Shown: piece by piece, positions 33,331 to 41,456 of the stretch
Layout of the letters: the number at the start of each line of letters is the position of its first letter
Position numbering within the stretch: position 1 is the first letter of the stretch
Assembly: GCF_002198115.1 (NCBI RefSeq)
Contig: NZ_NGNR01000001.1
Location: 748,268 to 812,267, forward strand
Reading direction: 5' to 3'
DNA: 64,000 bases
Source: Robiginitalea sediminis
Lineage (GTDB): Bacteria; Bacteroidota; Bacteroidia; Flavobacteriales; Flavobacteriaceae
Notes under the pieces: generated by a model
What the model was told of the DNA's origin: nothing
The model's database searches: none
Seen by the model: only the letters and a program-made list of their open reading frames with translations
Position numbers and translations under genes: made by a program

Positions 33331-33759
33331 CCGCAACTGCGTTGCGGCTCGCTTTTTATGTTCATTTTCTTTGCTTGCCCAAAGAAAACGAACCAAAAGA
33401 AAGGGCACTTTTTGGGAGGCAATTGAAATGCTTGCGCATTCCAACCGTGAGGCCAGGACTAATTTGCCTCCAAGGCTTCGCCAAATCTTAACGCCCTGGC
33501 CTCCCTTTGCTTCCAAAAAGGGATTGCTGGCTGCGCCGGCATTGGGTGAGTGCCTCGAAGCATGGTAGCGATAGCGGTGGCGCAAGCGGATATGCGATCT
33601 GCGAAGCAGATGGAAAGCATGGAGCGACCAGCGACAGCCGCGGTTTTGCGATAGCAAAAATCGCATCGAATGCTTCGAAAAAAGGCCTTTTTCTTTCCCT
33701 CTTTCTTTTGGGCCAGCAAAAGAAAGAGGAATAAAAGCGAACCGCGACGCCAGTCGCGG
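33331..33759. repeat. Inverted-repeat element with hairpin ends, no coding capacity
   Basis: The two ends are imperfect inverted copies of about 75 bp. Each starts with a short hairpin (CCGCAAC/GTTGCGG at 33331-33347 and CCGCGAC/GTCGCGG at 33742-33759), followed inward by TCGCTTTTTAT or TTCGCTTTTATT and by pyrimidine/purine-rich segments containing GCCCAAA(A)GAAA. The middle is rich in small palindromes (ATCTGC/GCAGAT near 33596, TTTTGC/GCAAAA near 33643). No frame in the region resembles a protein. Sequences with this kind of CCAAAAGAAA arm are recalled as dispersed repeats in flavobacterial genomes; copy number cannot be checked from this window. Confidence 0.6.
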
Positions 33760-33776
33760 TGAGCCAAAAAAGAAAC

Positions 33777-34877
33777 TCAGAACTTATAATTTATTCCAAT
33801 CCCCAGCTGCTGTCGGAATTGGGTCCGGGGGGATCCCCCATTGAGGACAGTGCCGTCCGGGGCTACCTCCCTGTCGAAGAGGATGTCGTCGTCGTAGATC
33901 AGGTGGCCCATGAGGTTGGCACTGATGTACTCGTTCACTTTAAAATTGAACTTCAGCTGCCAGTCTACGTCCACGTTCCACACAATCCTGAGGTAGTCGG
34001 CAAACAGGGTGAGGTTGTGGTTCAGGGTAATGTTTTTGGCCAGGGGCAGTTCCCATTTATGGGTGACCAACAGGCCCATTTCCGCGAAGAGGTTCTGCCC
34101 TTCGGTAATCACGTTGCCGTCGGCGTCCAACACCGCTTTCTCCACCCCGAAGGCACCCCGGTCTGCCAGTTCCTGGTCCAGCACAAAAGTCCCCTTAAAG
34201 GTAACGGGGGACATGTAGAGGTTGAATTTTTTTTCTTCGATGATATAGGAGGTTCCTGCCCCGAAGAACAGGTATCCCGGGGCCATAAAGCGGGAGATGG
34301 CGCGGGAGCGGTCCGGGTATTTAAACCCGTCGGCGAACTGGGTGTTGAAATTCAGCTTTACTGAATAAAACCAATGGGTGAGGCTGTCGCGGCGGTACCC
34401 GATGGTGCTGCTCAGGCGGATGGCATCGTCGGTTTTTCGCCATTTCCGCCCTTCCTGGGCATTCCACCCAAAGCGCATCTCCAGGTCGTTATCCCACTGG
34501 AAGAGCCCGAACTTGTAGTTCCGGCCAAAGTACAGCCGTCCGTTGGCCGATACGGCGTTCTCGCCCCCGGCATTCCAGTTTACGAAGGCCACCTCGGAAA
34601 ACTGCAAGTCCAATTCGTTGGTCGTGTCCCAGAAGGAGGGGACTTTAAACCGTTTGAAAGGTTTGGTGAGCGGCTTCGTATTTTTAAAGGATATCCGGGG
34701 GACCGTAAGCCGCACGCCCCTGGGAACAATACGGATGGGGTACTGAATATCGCGGATGACCATGGTATCTACCGGGATGGTGTCCGGTTCCAGCGCAGGG
34801 ATACTGTCCTGTGCCCGTAGGGAGCCTGTGGTGCAAACCCACAGAAGGGCAGACCAGAAGATCCATTTTTTATTCAT
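33777..34877 (-). CDS. DUF3078 family outer-membrane protein
   Basis: 366 residues with a signal peptide (to LRAQ). The DUF3078 features include the FSEVAFVNWNAGGENAVSAN segment, alternating beta strands throughout, and the C-terminal RQQLGIGINYKF ending in Phe, as in outer-membrane barrels. The role is unknown; such proteins are restricted to Bacteroidota. Its start overlaps the end of dxs by 8 bp, so it is translated from the dxs transcript. Confidence 0.82.
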   Translation of the reverse strand: MNKKWIFWSALLWVCTTGSLRAQDSIPALEPDTIPVDTMVIRDIQYPIRIVPRGVRLTVPRISFKNTKPLTKPFKRFKVPSFWDTTNELDLQFSEVAFVNWNAGGENAVSANGRLYFGRNYKFGLFQWDNDLEMRFGWNAQEGRKWRKTDDAIRLSSTIGYRRDSLTHWFYSVKLNFNTQFADGFKYPDRSRAISRFMAPGYLFFGAGTSYIIEEKKFNLYMSPVTFKGTFVLDQELADRGAFGVEKAVLDADGNVITEGQNLFAEMGLLVTHKWELPLAKNITLNHNLTLFADYLRIVWNVDVDWQLKFNFKVNEYISANLMGHLIYDDDILFDREVAPDGTVLNGGSPRTQFRQQLGIGINYKF

Positions 34878-36642
34878 GGAGTAAGCCGTTTAAGAAATCA
34901 ATCAGGGAATCCCGGTCCAAACCTTCCGCCCTGTACAATTCTTCGGTAGTCCCATGGGAAGGGAAGTGGTCCCGGATTCCCAACCGGTGTACCTTCCCCG
35001 CATACCCCATGCTGTGGAGGCTTTCCAGTATCGCGCTGCCGAAACCGCCTTCTAAGCATCCATCCTCCAGGGTTACCACCTGTCTGTAGGTCTGGGAAAT
35101 TTCCTTCAGGGCCCCCAGATCCAGGGGTTTTACAAACCGCATGTCGTAATGGCCGAACGCTTCCGGCTGTTTGGTGTCAGGGAGGAGGGCGGCGATGCGC
35201 TGGCCCAAGGGCCCCAGGGTGAGGACCGCTACAGCATTCCCCGCTTTGAGCCTGCGAGCCTTCCCCATGGGGAAGGCCTCAAACTGGACTTCCCAGTCTT
35301 CCTGCATGCAGTAGCCGCGGGGGTATCGGATGGCCACAGGGCCCGAGGGTTCCTGTTGGGCGGAAAAGAGCATCTGGCGCAACTGCTGCCCGTCCATGGG
35401 TGCCATCAGGACGAGATTCGGGATGCACCTGAGGTAGGCGATGTCGAAAATCCCGTGGTGGGTGGCCCCGTCCTGGCCTACCAGGCCTGCCCGATCTATA
35501 CAGAAGATCACCGGGAGGTTCTGGAGGGCCACATCGTGGATGAGCTGGTCGTACCCGCGCTGGAGGAAGGTGGAGTAAATGGCGCAATAGGGGACCAGCC
35601 CGTCTGCAGCCATGCCCGCGGCCAGGGTTACGGCGTGCTGTTCGGCAATGCCTACATCGAAAGCCCGTTCCGGATAGGCTTCCATGAGGTAGGTCAGGGA
35701 ACTCCCGGTAGGCATGGCCGGGGTGATGCCCACAAGGCGCCGGTTAAGGTGCGCTAATTCCACCAGGGTCCGGCCAAATACTTCCTGGTACCTGGGTCCG
35801 TGCCCCGGGGTGTGCGCCTGGGGAAGCAGGTCCCCGGTTAGCTTGTCGAACAAGCCGGGGGCGTGGTAGACCACCTGGTTTTCCTCCGCTTTCCGGAGCC
35901 CCTTGCCCTTGGTCGTGACCACGTGCAGCAGCTTGGGCCCCTCCTGTTCGTGGGCCTCCCGGAGGGCCTGTAACAGGGCAGGGAGGTCGTGGCCATCTAC
36001 CGGGCCGCTATACCTGAAATTAAGGTCTTCAAAGAGATTGCCCGTTTGGGTATTCCCGGCCCTGGCCTGACTCAGCAGGCCCTTGAGGGCCCCAACACTG
36101 GGGTCAATCCCAATGGAGTTGTCATTGAGGACCACCAGCAGGTCTGCCTGGGTTTCCCCGGCGTGGTTCAGGGCCTCGAAAGCCATCCCGGCACCAATGG
36201 AGGCATCCCCTATAACTGCGATGTGTTTCCGGCTGTGTTGCCCGCTGAGCCGGGCAGCAATGGCCATCCCCAGGACGGCGGAAATAGAGGTGGAGGAATG
36301 TCCGGTACCGAAGGGGTCATACGGGCTTTCTTCCCGTTTGGGGAACCCGGAAAGCCCGCCCCATTGGCGGTTGGTATGAAAATCCTTCCGCCTGCCGGTA
36401 AGGATTTTATGGCCGTAGGCCTGGTGGCCCACATCCCAGACCAAACGGTCATCCGGCGTATTGTACACGTAATGCAGGGCAAGGGTGAGCTCCACCACCC
36501 CAAGGCTGGCCCCGAGATGCCCTGCCTTTACCGAAAGGATATCGATAATGTATTCGCGAAGCTCCTTGGCAACTTCCGGGAGGGCTGCTTCGGGGAGGTT
36601 CCGGAGATCTGCTGGGGTATGGATGTGCGCCAGAAATTCCAT
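34870..36642 (-). CDS. dxs: 1-deoxy-D-xylulose-5-phosphate synthase
   Basis: 590 residues from the ATG at 36642. The frame stays open to 37077, but that part overlaps tadA and is not Dxs-like. It is the first enzyme of the MEP isoprenoid pathway, joining pyruvate and glyceraldehyde 3-phosphate with thiamine diphosphate. Seen: GHLGASLGVVELT (thiamine region), the GDASIGAG and LNDNSIGI cofactor-binding motif, TPAMPTGS and DVGIAEQHAVTLAAG in the pyrimidine domain. It would feed the prenyl synthase and lycopene cyclase at 48-50 kb. Confidence 0.95.
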   Translation of the reverse strand: MEFLAHIHTPADLRNLPEAALPEVAKELREYIIDILSVKAGHLGASLGVVELTLALHYVYNTPDDRLVWDVGHQAYGHKILTGRRKDFHTNRQWGGLSGFPKREESPYDPFGTGHSSTSISAVLGMAIAARLSGQHSRKHIAVIGDASIGAGMAFEALNHAGETQADLLVVLNDNSIGIDPSVGALKGLLSQARAGNTQTGNLFEDLNFRYSGPVDGHDLPALLQALREAHEQEGPKLLHVVTTKGKGLRKAEENQVVYHAPGLFDKLTGDLLPQAHTPGHGPRYQEVFGRTLVELAHLNRRLVGITPAMPTGSSLTYLMEAYPERAFDVGIAEQHAVTLAAGMAADGLVPYCAIYSTFLQRGYDQLIHDVALQNLPVIFCIDRAGLVGQDGATHHGIFDIAYLRCIPNLVLMAPMDGQQLRQMLFSAQQEPSGPVAIRYPRGYCMQEDWEVQFEAFPMGKARRLKAGNAVAVLTLGPLGQRIAALLPDTKQPEAFGHYDMRFVKPLDLGALKEISQTYRQVVTLEDGCLEGGFGSAILESLHSMGYAGKVHRLGIRDHFPSHGTTEELYRAEGLDRDSLIDFLNGLLHE

Positions 36643-36717
36643 AAGCGCGTTAAAGGTAGTGCAAATTGGAAGATTCCACCCCCAGGCTGAATAGGGAGAA
36701 ATTGTATTTTTACGGCT

Positions 36718-37167
36718 GTGGAATTCGTGCTCGACGATAGTTTTTTTATGCGTAAGGCCCTCCAGGAAGCGGAGGTGGCCTACGAAAAAGGGGAAGTGCC
36801 TGTAGGGGCTGTGATTGTGGTACAGGACCGGGTTATTGCCCGCGCCCACAACCTTACCGAACAGTTGCGCGATGTTACCGCCCATGCCGAAATGCAGGCC
36901 ATTACCGCAGCGGCACATTTCCTTGGGGGGAAGTACCTGACCAACTGCACCCTGTATGTAACCCTGGAACCCTGCCAGATGTGTGCCGGTGCCTTGTACT
37001 GGAGCCAGATCTCCCGGGTGGTTTTCGGGGCCTACGACCCCCAGCGAGGCTTTACCAAGGCCGGGGGCATGCTGCACCCGAAGACCCAGCTAGCGGGGGG
37101 TATCCTGGAGGAAGAAGCTTCTGAGATGCTCAAGCGTTTCTTTATTGAAAAGCGAAACCTCAACTAA
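36718..37167 (+). CDS. tadA: tRNA-specific adenosine deaminase
   Basis: 149 residues from a GTG at 36718; the next in-frame ATG would cut into the first helix. It converts A34 to inosine in tRNA-Arg. Zinc site and catalysis: His56 and Glu58 in TAHAEMQ, Cys86 and Cys89 in EPCQMCAGA. The near-consensus TATTTTTA at 36705-36712 ends only 5 bp before the GTG, so the mRNA may have almost no leader. Divergent from dxs. Confidence 0.93.
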   Translation: MEFVLDDSFFMRKALQEAEVAYEKGEVPVGAVIVVQDRVIARAHNLTEQLRDVTAHAEMQAITAAAHFLGGKYLTNCTLYVTLEPCQMCAGALYWSQISRVVFGAYDPQRGFTKAGGMLHPKTQLAGGILEEEASEMLKRFFIEKRNLN

Positions 37168-37170
37168 AAA

Positions 37171-37196
37171 AAAACACCGCTCTATGGCGGTGTTTT
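37171..37196. terminator. Bidirectional terminator
   Basis: AAAACACCGC (37171-37180), a 6-nt loop and GCGGTGTTTT (37187-37196). The stem extends through A and T runs, so it can serve tadA and the convergent cold-shock gene. Confidence 0.82.
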
Positions 37197-37218
37197 CCTA
37201 ACTCAAAATAAAATAACG

Positions 37219-37413
37219 TTATCCGATTACCTGCACATTTGCGGCAACCATTCCTTTACGACCTTCGGTCTCCTCATATTCTACTTTGTCTCCTTGGTTC
37301 AATTGCAACCCGCCAAGTGCGGTTGCATGTACGAAGATGTCCTTTCCGGTGGCATCATTTACAATGAACCCGAAACCTTTGGATTCATTGAAAAATTTAA
37401 CTGTTCCAGTCAT
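37219..37413 (-). CDS. Cold-shock-domain protein
   Basis: 64 residues, the size of a single cold-shock domain. RNP1 KGFGFI and RNP2 DIFVHATAL are intact, so it binds single-stranded RNA or DNA as a chaperone. It stands alone with an AT-rich leader (37414-37498), as is common for cspA-like genes. Confidence 0.95.
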   Translation of the reverse strand: MTGTVKFFNESKGFGFIVNDATGKDIFVHATALGGLQLNQGDKVEYEETEGRKGMVAANVQVIG

Positions 37414-37498
37414 TAAAAAAAAGTAATAATTAATAGTAGGACGAATTTAAAATAAAAATCCACTGCTCCATAGGTGTTAGCAGATTATTTGATGGAAT

Positions 37499-37762
37499 TT
37501 ATTGATTTTCAGTAGAATTTTCCTTCTTCTCCCGCATTTTCCGGATGTTTTCATCCGTGAGCATATAGTCCTTCATTTTCTTTCCCCGGCTCTCCGTGAT
37601 GAGGAATAGGGGCATGGCCAGCAGGAACAGCCCCACCACCCCAAAGCCGATATACTGGTTTCCCAGCACGCTCTCGGCGTCCATGATGGAGAACCCGTAG
37701 AGAATAGCGCCCAGGGAGGCCAGCACAATTCCTGCAACCACATATCTGGATACCTTCTTCAT
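37499..37762 (-). CDS. Small membrane protein with two transmembrane segments
   Basis: 87 residues. Two hydrophobic segments (VVAGIVLASLGAILYGF and YIGFGVVGLFLLAMPLFLI) are followed by a charged C-terminal tail rich in Lys and Glu. No family recognised. It starts 2 bp after the stop of the ClC-type gene on the same strand, so the two are made together and it may be an accessory subunit. Confidence 0.7.
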   Translation of the reverse strand: MKKVSRYVVAGIVLASLGAILYGFSIMDAESVLGNQYIGFGVVGLFLLAMPLFLITESRGKKMKDYMLTDENIRKMREKKENSTENQ

Positions 37763-37764
37763 AA

Positions 37765-39549
37765 CTACGGGGTAAAGGTTATCAGTTTGCGCCGGTAGGC
37801 GGTGAGCATTTTCGATTTGGATACAAAACCGGCGTACTTGCCGTCGCGGATCACGGGGAGGTTCCAGGCCCCGCTGTCCTGGAATTTTTTCATCACCTGC
37901 TTCATATTGTCCTGGCCGTAAAAGATCTGTTCCGGGGGGTTTTGCATAAAGGACCCCACGCGCACTTTGTCGTACATCTCCATATCGAACATGAATTCCC
38001 GGATATCGTCCAAAAGTACAATCCCCTGCAATTTTCCTTCCGCATCGACCACTGGAAAGATATTACGGGTGCTTTTGGCTACGGACTGGTGGAGCATTTC
38101 CCCCAGGGTCATGTCCTGGGATACCGTTTTGAATTCGGTTTCGATAACCTCATCCAGTTCCATCAGGGTAAGGACGGTCTGGTCCTTGTTATGCGTGAGC
38201 AGGGCTCCGATACGTGCGAGTTCCTTGGTATAGATGGTATGTTCCATGGTGTTTCGGGTGATGAGGTAGGACATGGCGGCCGTAATCATCAGGGGGACAA
38301 AGAGCTCATAGCCCCCGGTAATCTCTGCAATGAGGAAGATGGCCGTCAGCGGGGCGTGGATTACCCCGGCAATCAACCCTGCCATGCCCACCAGGGTAAA
38401 GTTCGATTCACTCACGGAAATACCGAGCCCCAGGTTGTTCAACACCTTGGCCATTACATTGCCCAGGGCGCTCCCCATGACCATGGTGGGGATGAAGATC
38501 CCACCCGCACCCCCAGCGGCAAACGTCGTGGTCATGGCGACCGCCTTAAAGAGGGTTATCCCGAAGAGCAACCCAATGACCACCCAGATATTATCCACAT
38601 AGGCATCGAAGGGGGTTTCACCCAGCGCCCTGAGGTGGTCGCCCTCCAGCAGGTTGTTGATAAAACCGAAACCTTCCCCGTAGAGGGGTGGGATGAAGTA
38701 GAGCATCACCCCTATGGCCAACCCGCCTACCAACAACCGGTATTTCGGGCTTCGCAGCGGCTTGAACCACCGCATTATGGTAAAGTAAATCTTGGAAAAA
38801 TAGATAGAGGCCACGGCGGTCCCCATCCCCAGGAGGATGTAATACACACTGTCTGTAACCTCGAAACTGTCCTGCAGGGCAAAGGTGAACAGGGTTTCGT
38901 CCCCCAGGAAGAAATAGGAGGTCAGCACCCCGGAAATGGAAGCCAGCAGCAGGGGTAGCATGGAAAGCATGGTCAGGTCCAGGCTAAAGACCTCCACGGC
39001 AAAGATGATGGCCGCAATGGGGGCCTGGAACACCGAGGCTATGGCGCCTGCGGAGGCGCAGGCGATGAGCAGGGAGCGGTCCTTGGAGCTGATGTGCAAC
39101 AGGCGGGAGACATTGGAGCTGAGCGCTGCCCCGCTGGCTACCGCTGGCCCCAGCAATCCCACGGAACCCCCGAAACCTACGGTGAGGGGGGCAGTGACCA
39201 GGGGGGTCACGATCTTCCGGGCCGAGATGATCCCCTTTTTCCGGGACAGGGAAAAGAGGATGGACGAGATGGCGTGCTCCAGGCGCTCCTTGTGGACATA
39301 CTTCACATAGAGGAACACCAGGGTAAGCCCTACAATGGGCAGGATGAAATAGAGTTCTGTGCTGAGGAAAAGCACCCCCTTCTCCAGGGCCGATTCTATA
39401 AAATACGTGGTGTTCTTGAGGGTAACCGATACCAGCCCCGCAAGCAGCCCGAGCCCCACACTAACGATGTGGGTAAAGGTCTTATGGGAAATATGCTTGT
39501 AGCGCCACTTGAGGAAACGGGTAAGCAGGCTGTTGGGTTGGTTTCCCAT
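37765..39549 (-). CDS. ClC-type chloride channel/transporter with two CBS domains, lacking the gating glutamate
   Basis: 594 residues. The membrane part (1-430) has the ClC motifs GGSVG (127-131) and GAGGIFIPTMV (near 345), but the usual G-x-E-(G/A)-P reads G131-L-L-G-P135, with Leu133 where the gating glutamate should be. The C-terminal part has two CBS-like units (TVSQDMTLGEML and GSFMQNPPEQIFY regions) that could sense nucleotides. Mutants of model ClC exchangers without this Glu lose proton coupling, so a passive anion path is the simplest reading. A small membrane protein gene follows immediately. Confidence 0.88.
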   Translation of the reverse strand: MGNQPNSLLTRFLKWRYKHISHKTFTHIVSVGLGLLAGLVSVTLKNTTYFIESALEKGVLFLSTELYFILPIVGLTLVFLYVKYVHKERLEHAISSILFSLSRKKGIISARKIVTPLVTAPLTVGFGGSVGLLGPAVASGAALSSNVSRLLHISSKDRSLLIACASAGAIASVFQAPIAAIIFAVEVFSLDLTMLSMLPLLLASISGVLTSYFFLGDETLFTFALQDSFEVTDSVYYILLGMGTAVASIYFSKIYFTIMRWFKPLRSPKYRLLVGGLAIGVMLYFIPPLYGEGFGFINNLLEGDHLRALGETPFDAYVDNIWVVIGLLFGITLFKAVAMTTTFAAGGAGGIFIPTMVMGSALGNVMAKVLNNLGLGISVSESNFTLVGMAGLIAGVIHAPLTAIFLIAEITGGYELFVPLMITAAMSYLITRNTMEHTIYTKELARIGALLTHNKDQTVLTLMELDEVIETEFKTVSQDMTLGEMLHQSVAKSTRNIFPVVDAEGKLQGIVLLDDIREFMFDMEMYDKVRVGSFMQNPPEQIFYGQDNMKQVMKKFQDSGAWNLPVIRDGKYAGFVSKSKMLTAYRRKLITFTP

Positions 39550-39597
39550 ATCGGCAAGTCTATGTTTAAAGGTACAAAAATTGCCGGGCCCCCATCG

Positions 39598-41355
39598 TTA
39601 ATCGGCCGAAGGCCGGAGTTGCAGGTGGAGCTCCTCGAGTTGTTCTTCATCGATGGGCGAGGGGGCATCGATCATCACATCGCGCCCGCTGTTGTTCTTC
39701 GGGAAGGCGATGAAGTCGCGGATCGATTCCTGCCCGCCCAGGATGGCTACCAGGCGGTCCAGCCCGAAGGCGATACCCCCGTGGGGGGGCGCCCCGTACT
39801 GGAAGGCATCCATCAGGAAGCCGAACTGCGCCCGGGCCTGCTCTTCGGTAAAGCCCAGGTGCCGGAACATAACGGCCTGGGTCTGTTTGTCGTGGATCCG
39901 GATGGACCCCCCGCCTATCTCATTTCCGTTCAGCACCAGGTCGTAGGCATTGGCCCGTACCGCAGCCGGGTCGGTTTCCAGCAGTTCCAGCTGCCCGGGT
40001 TTCGGCGCCGTAAAGGGGTGGTGCATGGCGTGGTAGCGCCCGCTTTCCTCGTCGAATTCCAGCAAGGGGAAATCCACCACCCAAAGGGGGGCGAACTCGT
40101 CTGCCTTGCGCAGCCCCAACCGTTCGGCCATCTCCATCCGAAGCATGCTCAGGCGGGTGCGGGTAGGTCCGGCATCCCCGGAGAGGATGCAAATCAGGTC
40201 CCCCGGGGCTGCCCCGGTGGCCCTGGCCCAGGCCTCCAGGTCGGAGGGCTCATAAAACTTGTCTACCGAGGATTTGTAGCTGCCGTCTTCGTTACATTTC
40301 ACATACACCATCCCTCCGGCTCCCACCTGCGGCCGTTTGACCCAGTCTACCAGGGCATCAATTTCCTTCCGGGTAAAGGAGGCGGCTCCGGGGACGGCAA
40401 TCCCCACCACCAGTTCGGCCTGGTTAAAGACACTGAAATCCCGGTGCTGGGCTACTGCGTTGAGTTCCCCGAATTCCATCCCAAAGCGGATGTCCGGTTT
40501 GTCAGACCCGTACCGGCTAATGGCCTCGTCGTAGGTCATGCGGGGGAAGGCACCGGTTTCCACCCCGTTGATTTCTTTGAGCAGGTGGCGGGTAAGGCCT
40601 TCGAAGGCCTCGAGGATATCGTCCTGTTCCACGAAGGCCATCTCACAATCGATTTGCGTGAATTCCGGCTGGCGGTCTGCGCGGAGGTCCTCATCCCGGA
40701 AGCACTTTACGATCTGGAAGTATTTGTCCAGCCCGCCTACCATGAGCAATTGCTTGAAGGTTTGGGGCGATTGGGGCAGGGCATAGAATTGCCCGTCGTG
40801 CAGACGGCTCGGCACCACAAAGTCGCGCGCGCCTTCTGGCGTGGACTTGATCAGGTAGGGGGTTTCCACTTCGATGAAGCCTTGCCCGGAAAGGTAGTTG
40901 CGCACCTGCATGGCTACCCGGGAGCGGAAGATGAGTTTTTCCTTTACCGGGTTGCGGCGGATATCCAGGTAGCGGTATTTCATCCGCAGCTCCTCCCCCC
41001 CGTCGGTTTGGTCTTCGATCGTAAAAGGCGGGGTTTGGGAAGGGTTCAGCACCTTCAGTTCCGACACCAGTACTTCAATGGCCCCGGTGGGGAGTTTGGG
41101 GTTTTTGGACGCCCGTTCAATAACCTCCCCTTCTGCCATCAGCACAAACTCCCGCCCGGCATTCCGGGCCTGCTCCAGCAGGGCTTCCGGGCTCCGCTCC
41201 TGGTCGAAAACCAATTGGGTAACCCCGTAGCGGTCCCTGAGGTCGATCCATACCACAAATCCCTTGTCCCGGATTTTCTGCACCCACCCGGCCAGGCGGA
41301 CGCGGGTTCCGATATGCGATTCATTGAGTTCCCCACAGGTATGCGATCGGTACAT
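39598..41355 (-). CDS. aspS: Aspartyl-tRNA synthetase
   Basis: 585 residues; charges tRNA with aspartate. The N-terminal OB-fold ([20 protein letters not shown]) binds the anticodon. Class II motif 2 ([18 protein letters not shown]) and motif 3 ([13 protein letters not shown], near the C-terminus) are complete. The length fits the bacterial AspRS with its inserted GAD-like domain. It has its own promoter at 41377-41408. Confidence 0.97.
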   Translation of the reverse strand: MYRSHTCGELNESHIGTRVRLAGWVQKIRDKGFVVWIDLRDRYGVTQLVFDQERSPEALLEQARNAGREFVLMAEGEVIERASKNPKLPTGAIEVLVSELKVLNPSQTPPFTIEDQTDGGEELRMKYRYLDIRRNPVKEKLIFRSRVAMQVRNYLSGQGFIEVETPYLIKSTPEGARDFVVPSRLHDGQFYALPQSPQTFKQLLMVGGLDKYFQIVKCFRDEDLRADRQPEFTQIDCEMAFVEQDDILEAFEGLTRHLLKEINGVETGAFPRMTYDEAISRYGSDKPDIRFGMEFGELNAVAQHRDFSVFNQAELVVGIAVPGAASFTRKEIDALVDWVKRPQVGAGGMVYVKCNEDGSYKSSVDKFYEPSDLEAWARATGAAPGDLICILSGDAGPTRTRLSMLRMEMAERLGLRKADEFAPLWVVDFPLLEFDEESGRYHAMHHPFTAPKPGQLELLETDPAAVRANAYDLVLNGNEIGGGSIRIHDKQTQAVMFRHLGFTEEQARAQFGFLMDAFQYGAPPHGGIAFGLDRLVAILGGQESIRDFIAFPKNNSGRDVMIDAPSPIDEEQLEELHLQLRPSAD

Positions 41356-41376
41356 GTCTTATGCGTTTTATGCCTG

Positions 41377-41408
41377 CAAAGGTACATTAGAAAGCGGGAA
41401 GCTCACAA
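41377..41408 (-). promoter_or_regulatory. Promoter of aspS
   Basis: Minus strand: TTG at 41408-41406, a 21-bp spacer and a perfect TACCTTTG at 41384-41377. An 8-bp inverted repeat (GCGGGAAG at 41394, CTTCCCGC at 41421) overlaps the -33 element; it may be the end of the upstream efflux transcript or an operator. Confidence 0.6.
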
Positions 41409-41456
41409 CGCAATTGCAAACTTCCCGCCTAATGGATTCGGTACGATTTCCTGCCT

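Noticed and set aside
33371..33734. Short frames rich in Lys and Arg within the inverted-repeat element
   Set aside because: They come from low-complexity CCAAAAGAAA-type sequence on both strands and resemble no protein.
36643..37077. N-terminal extension of dxs
   Set aside because: It would overlap tadA on the other strand and precedes a start that matches the normal Dxs N-terminus.
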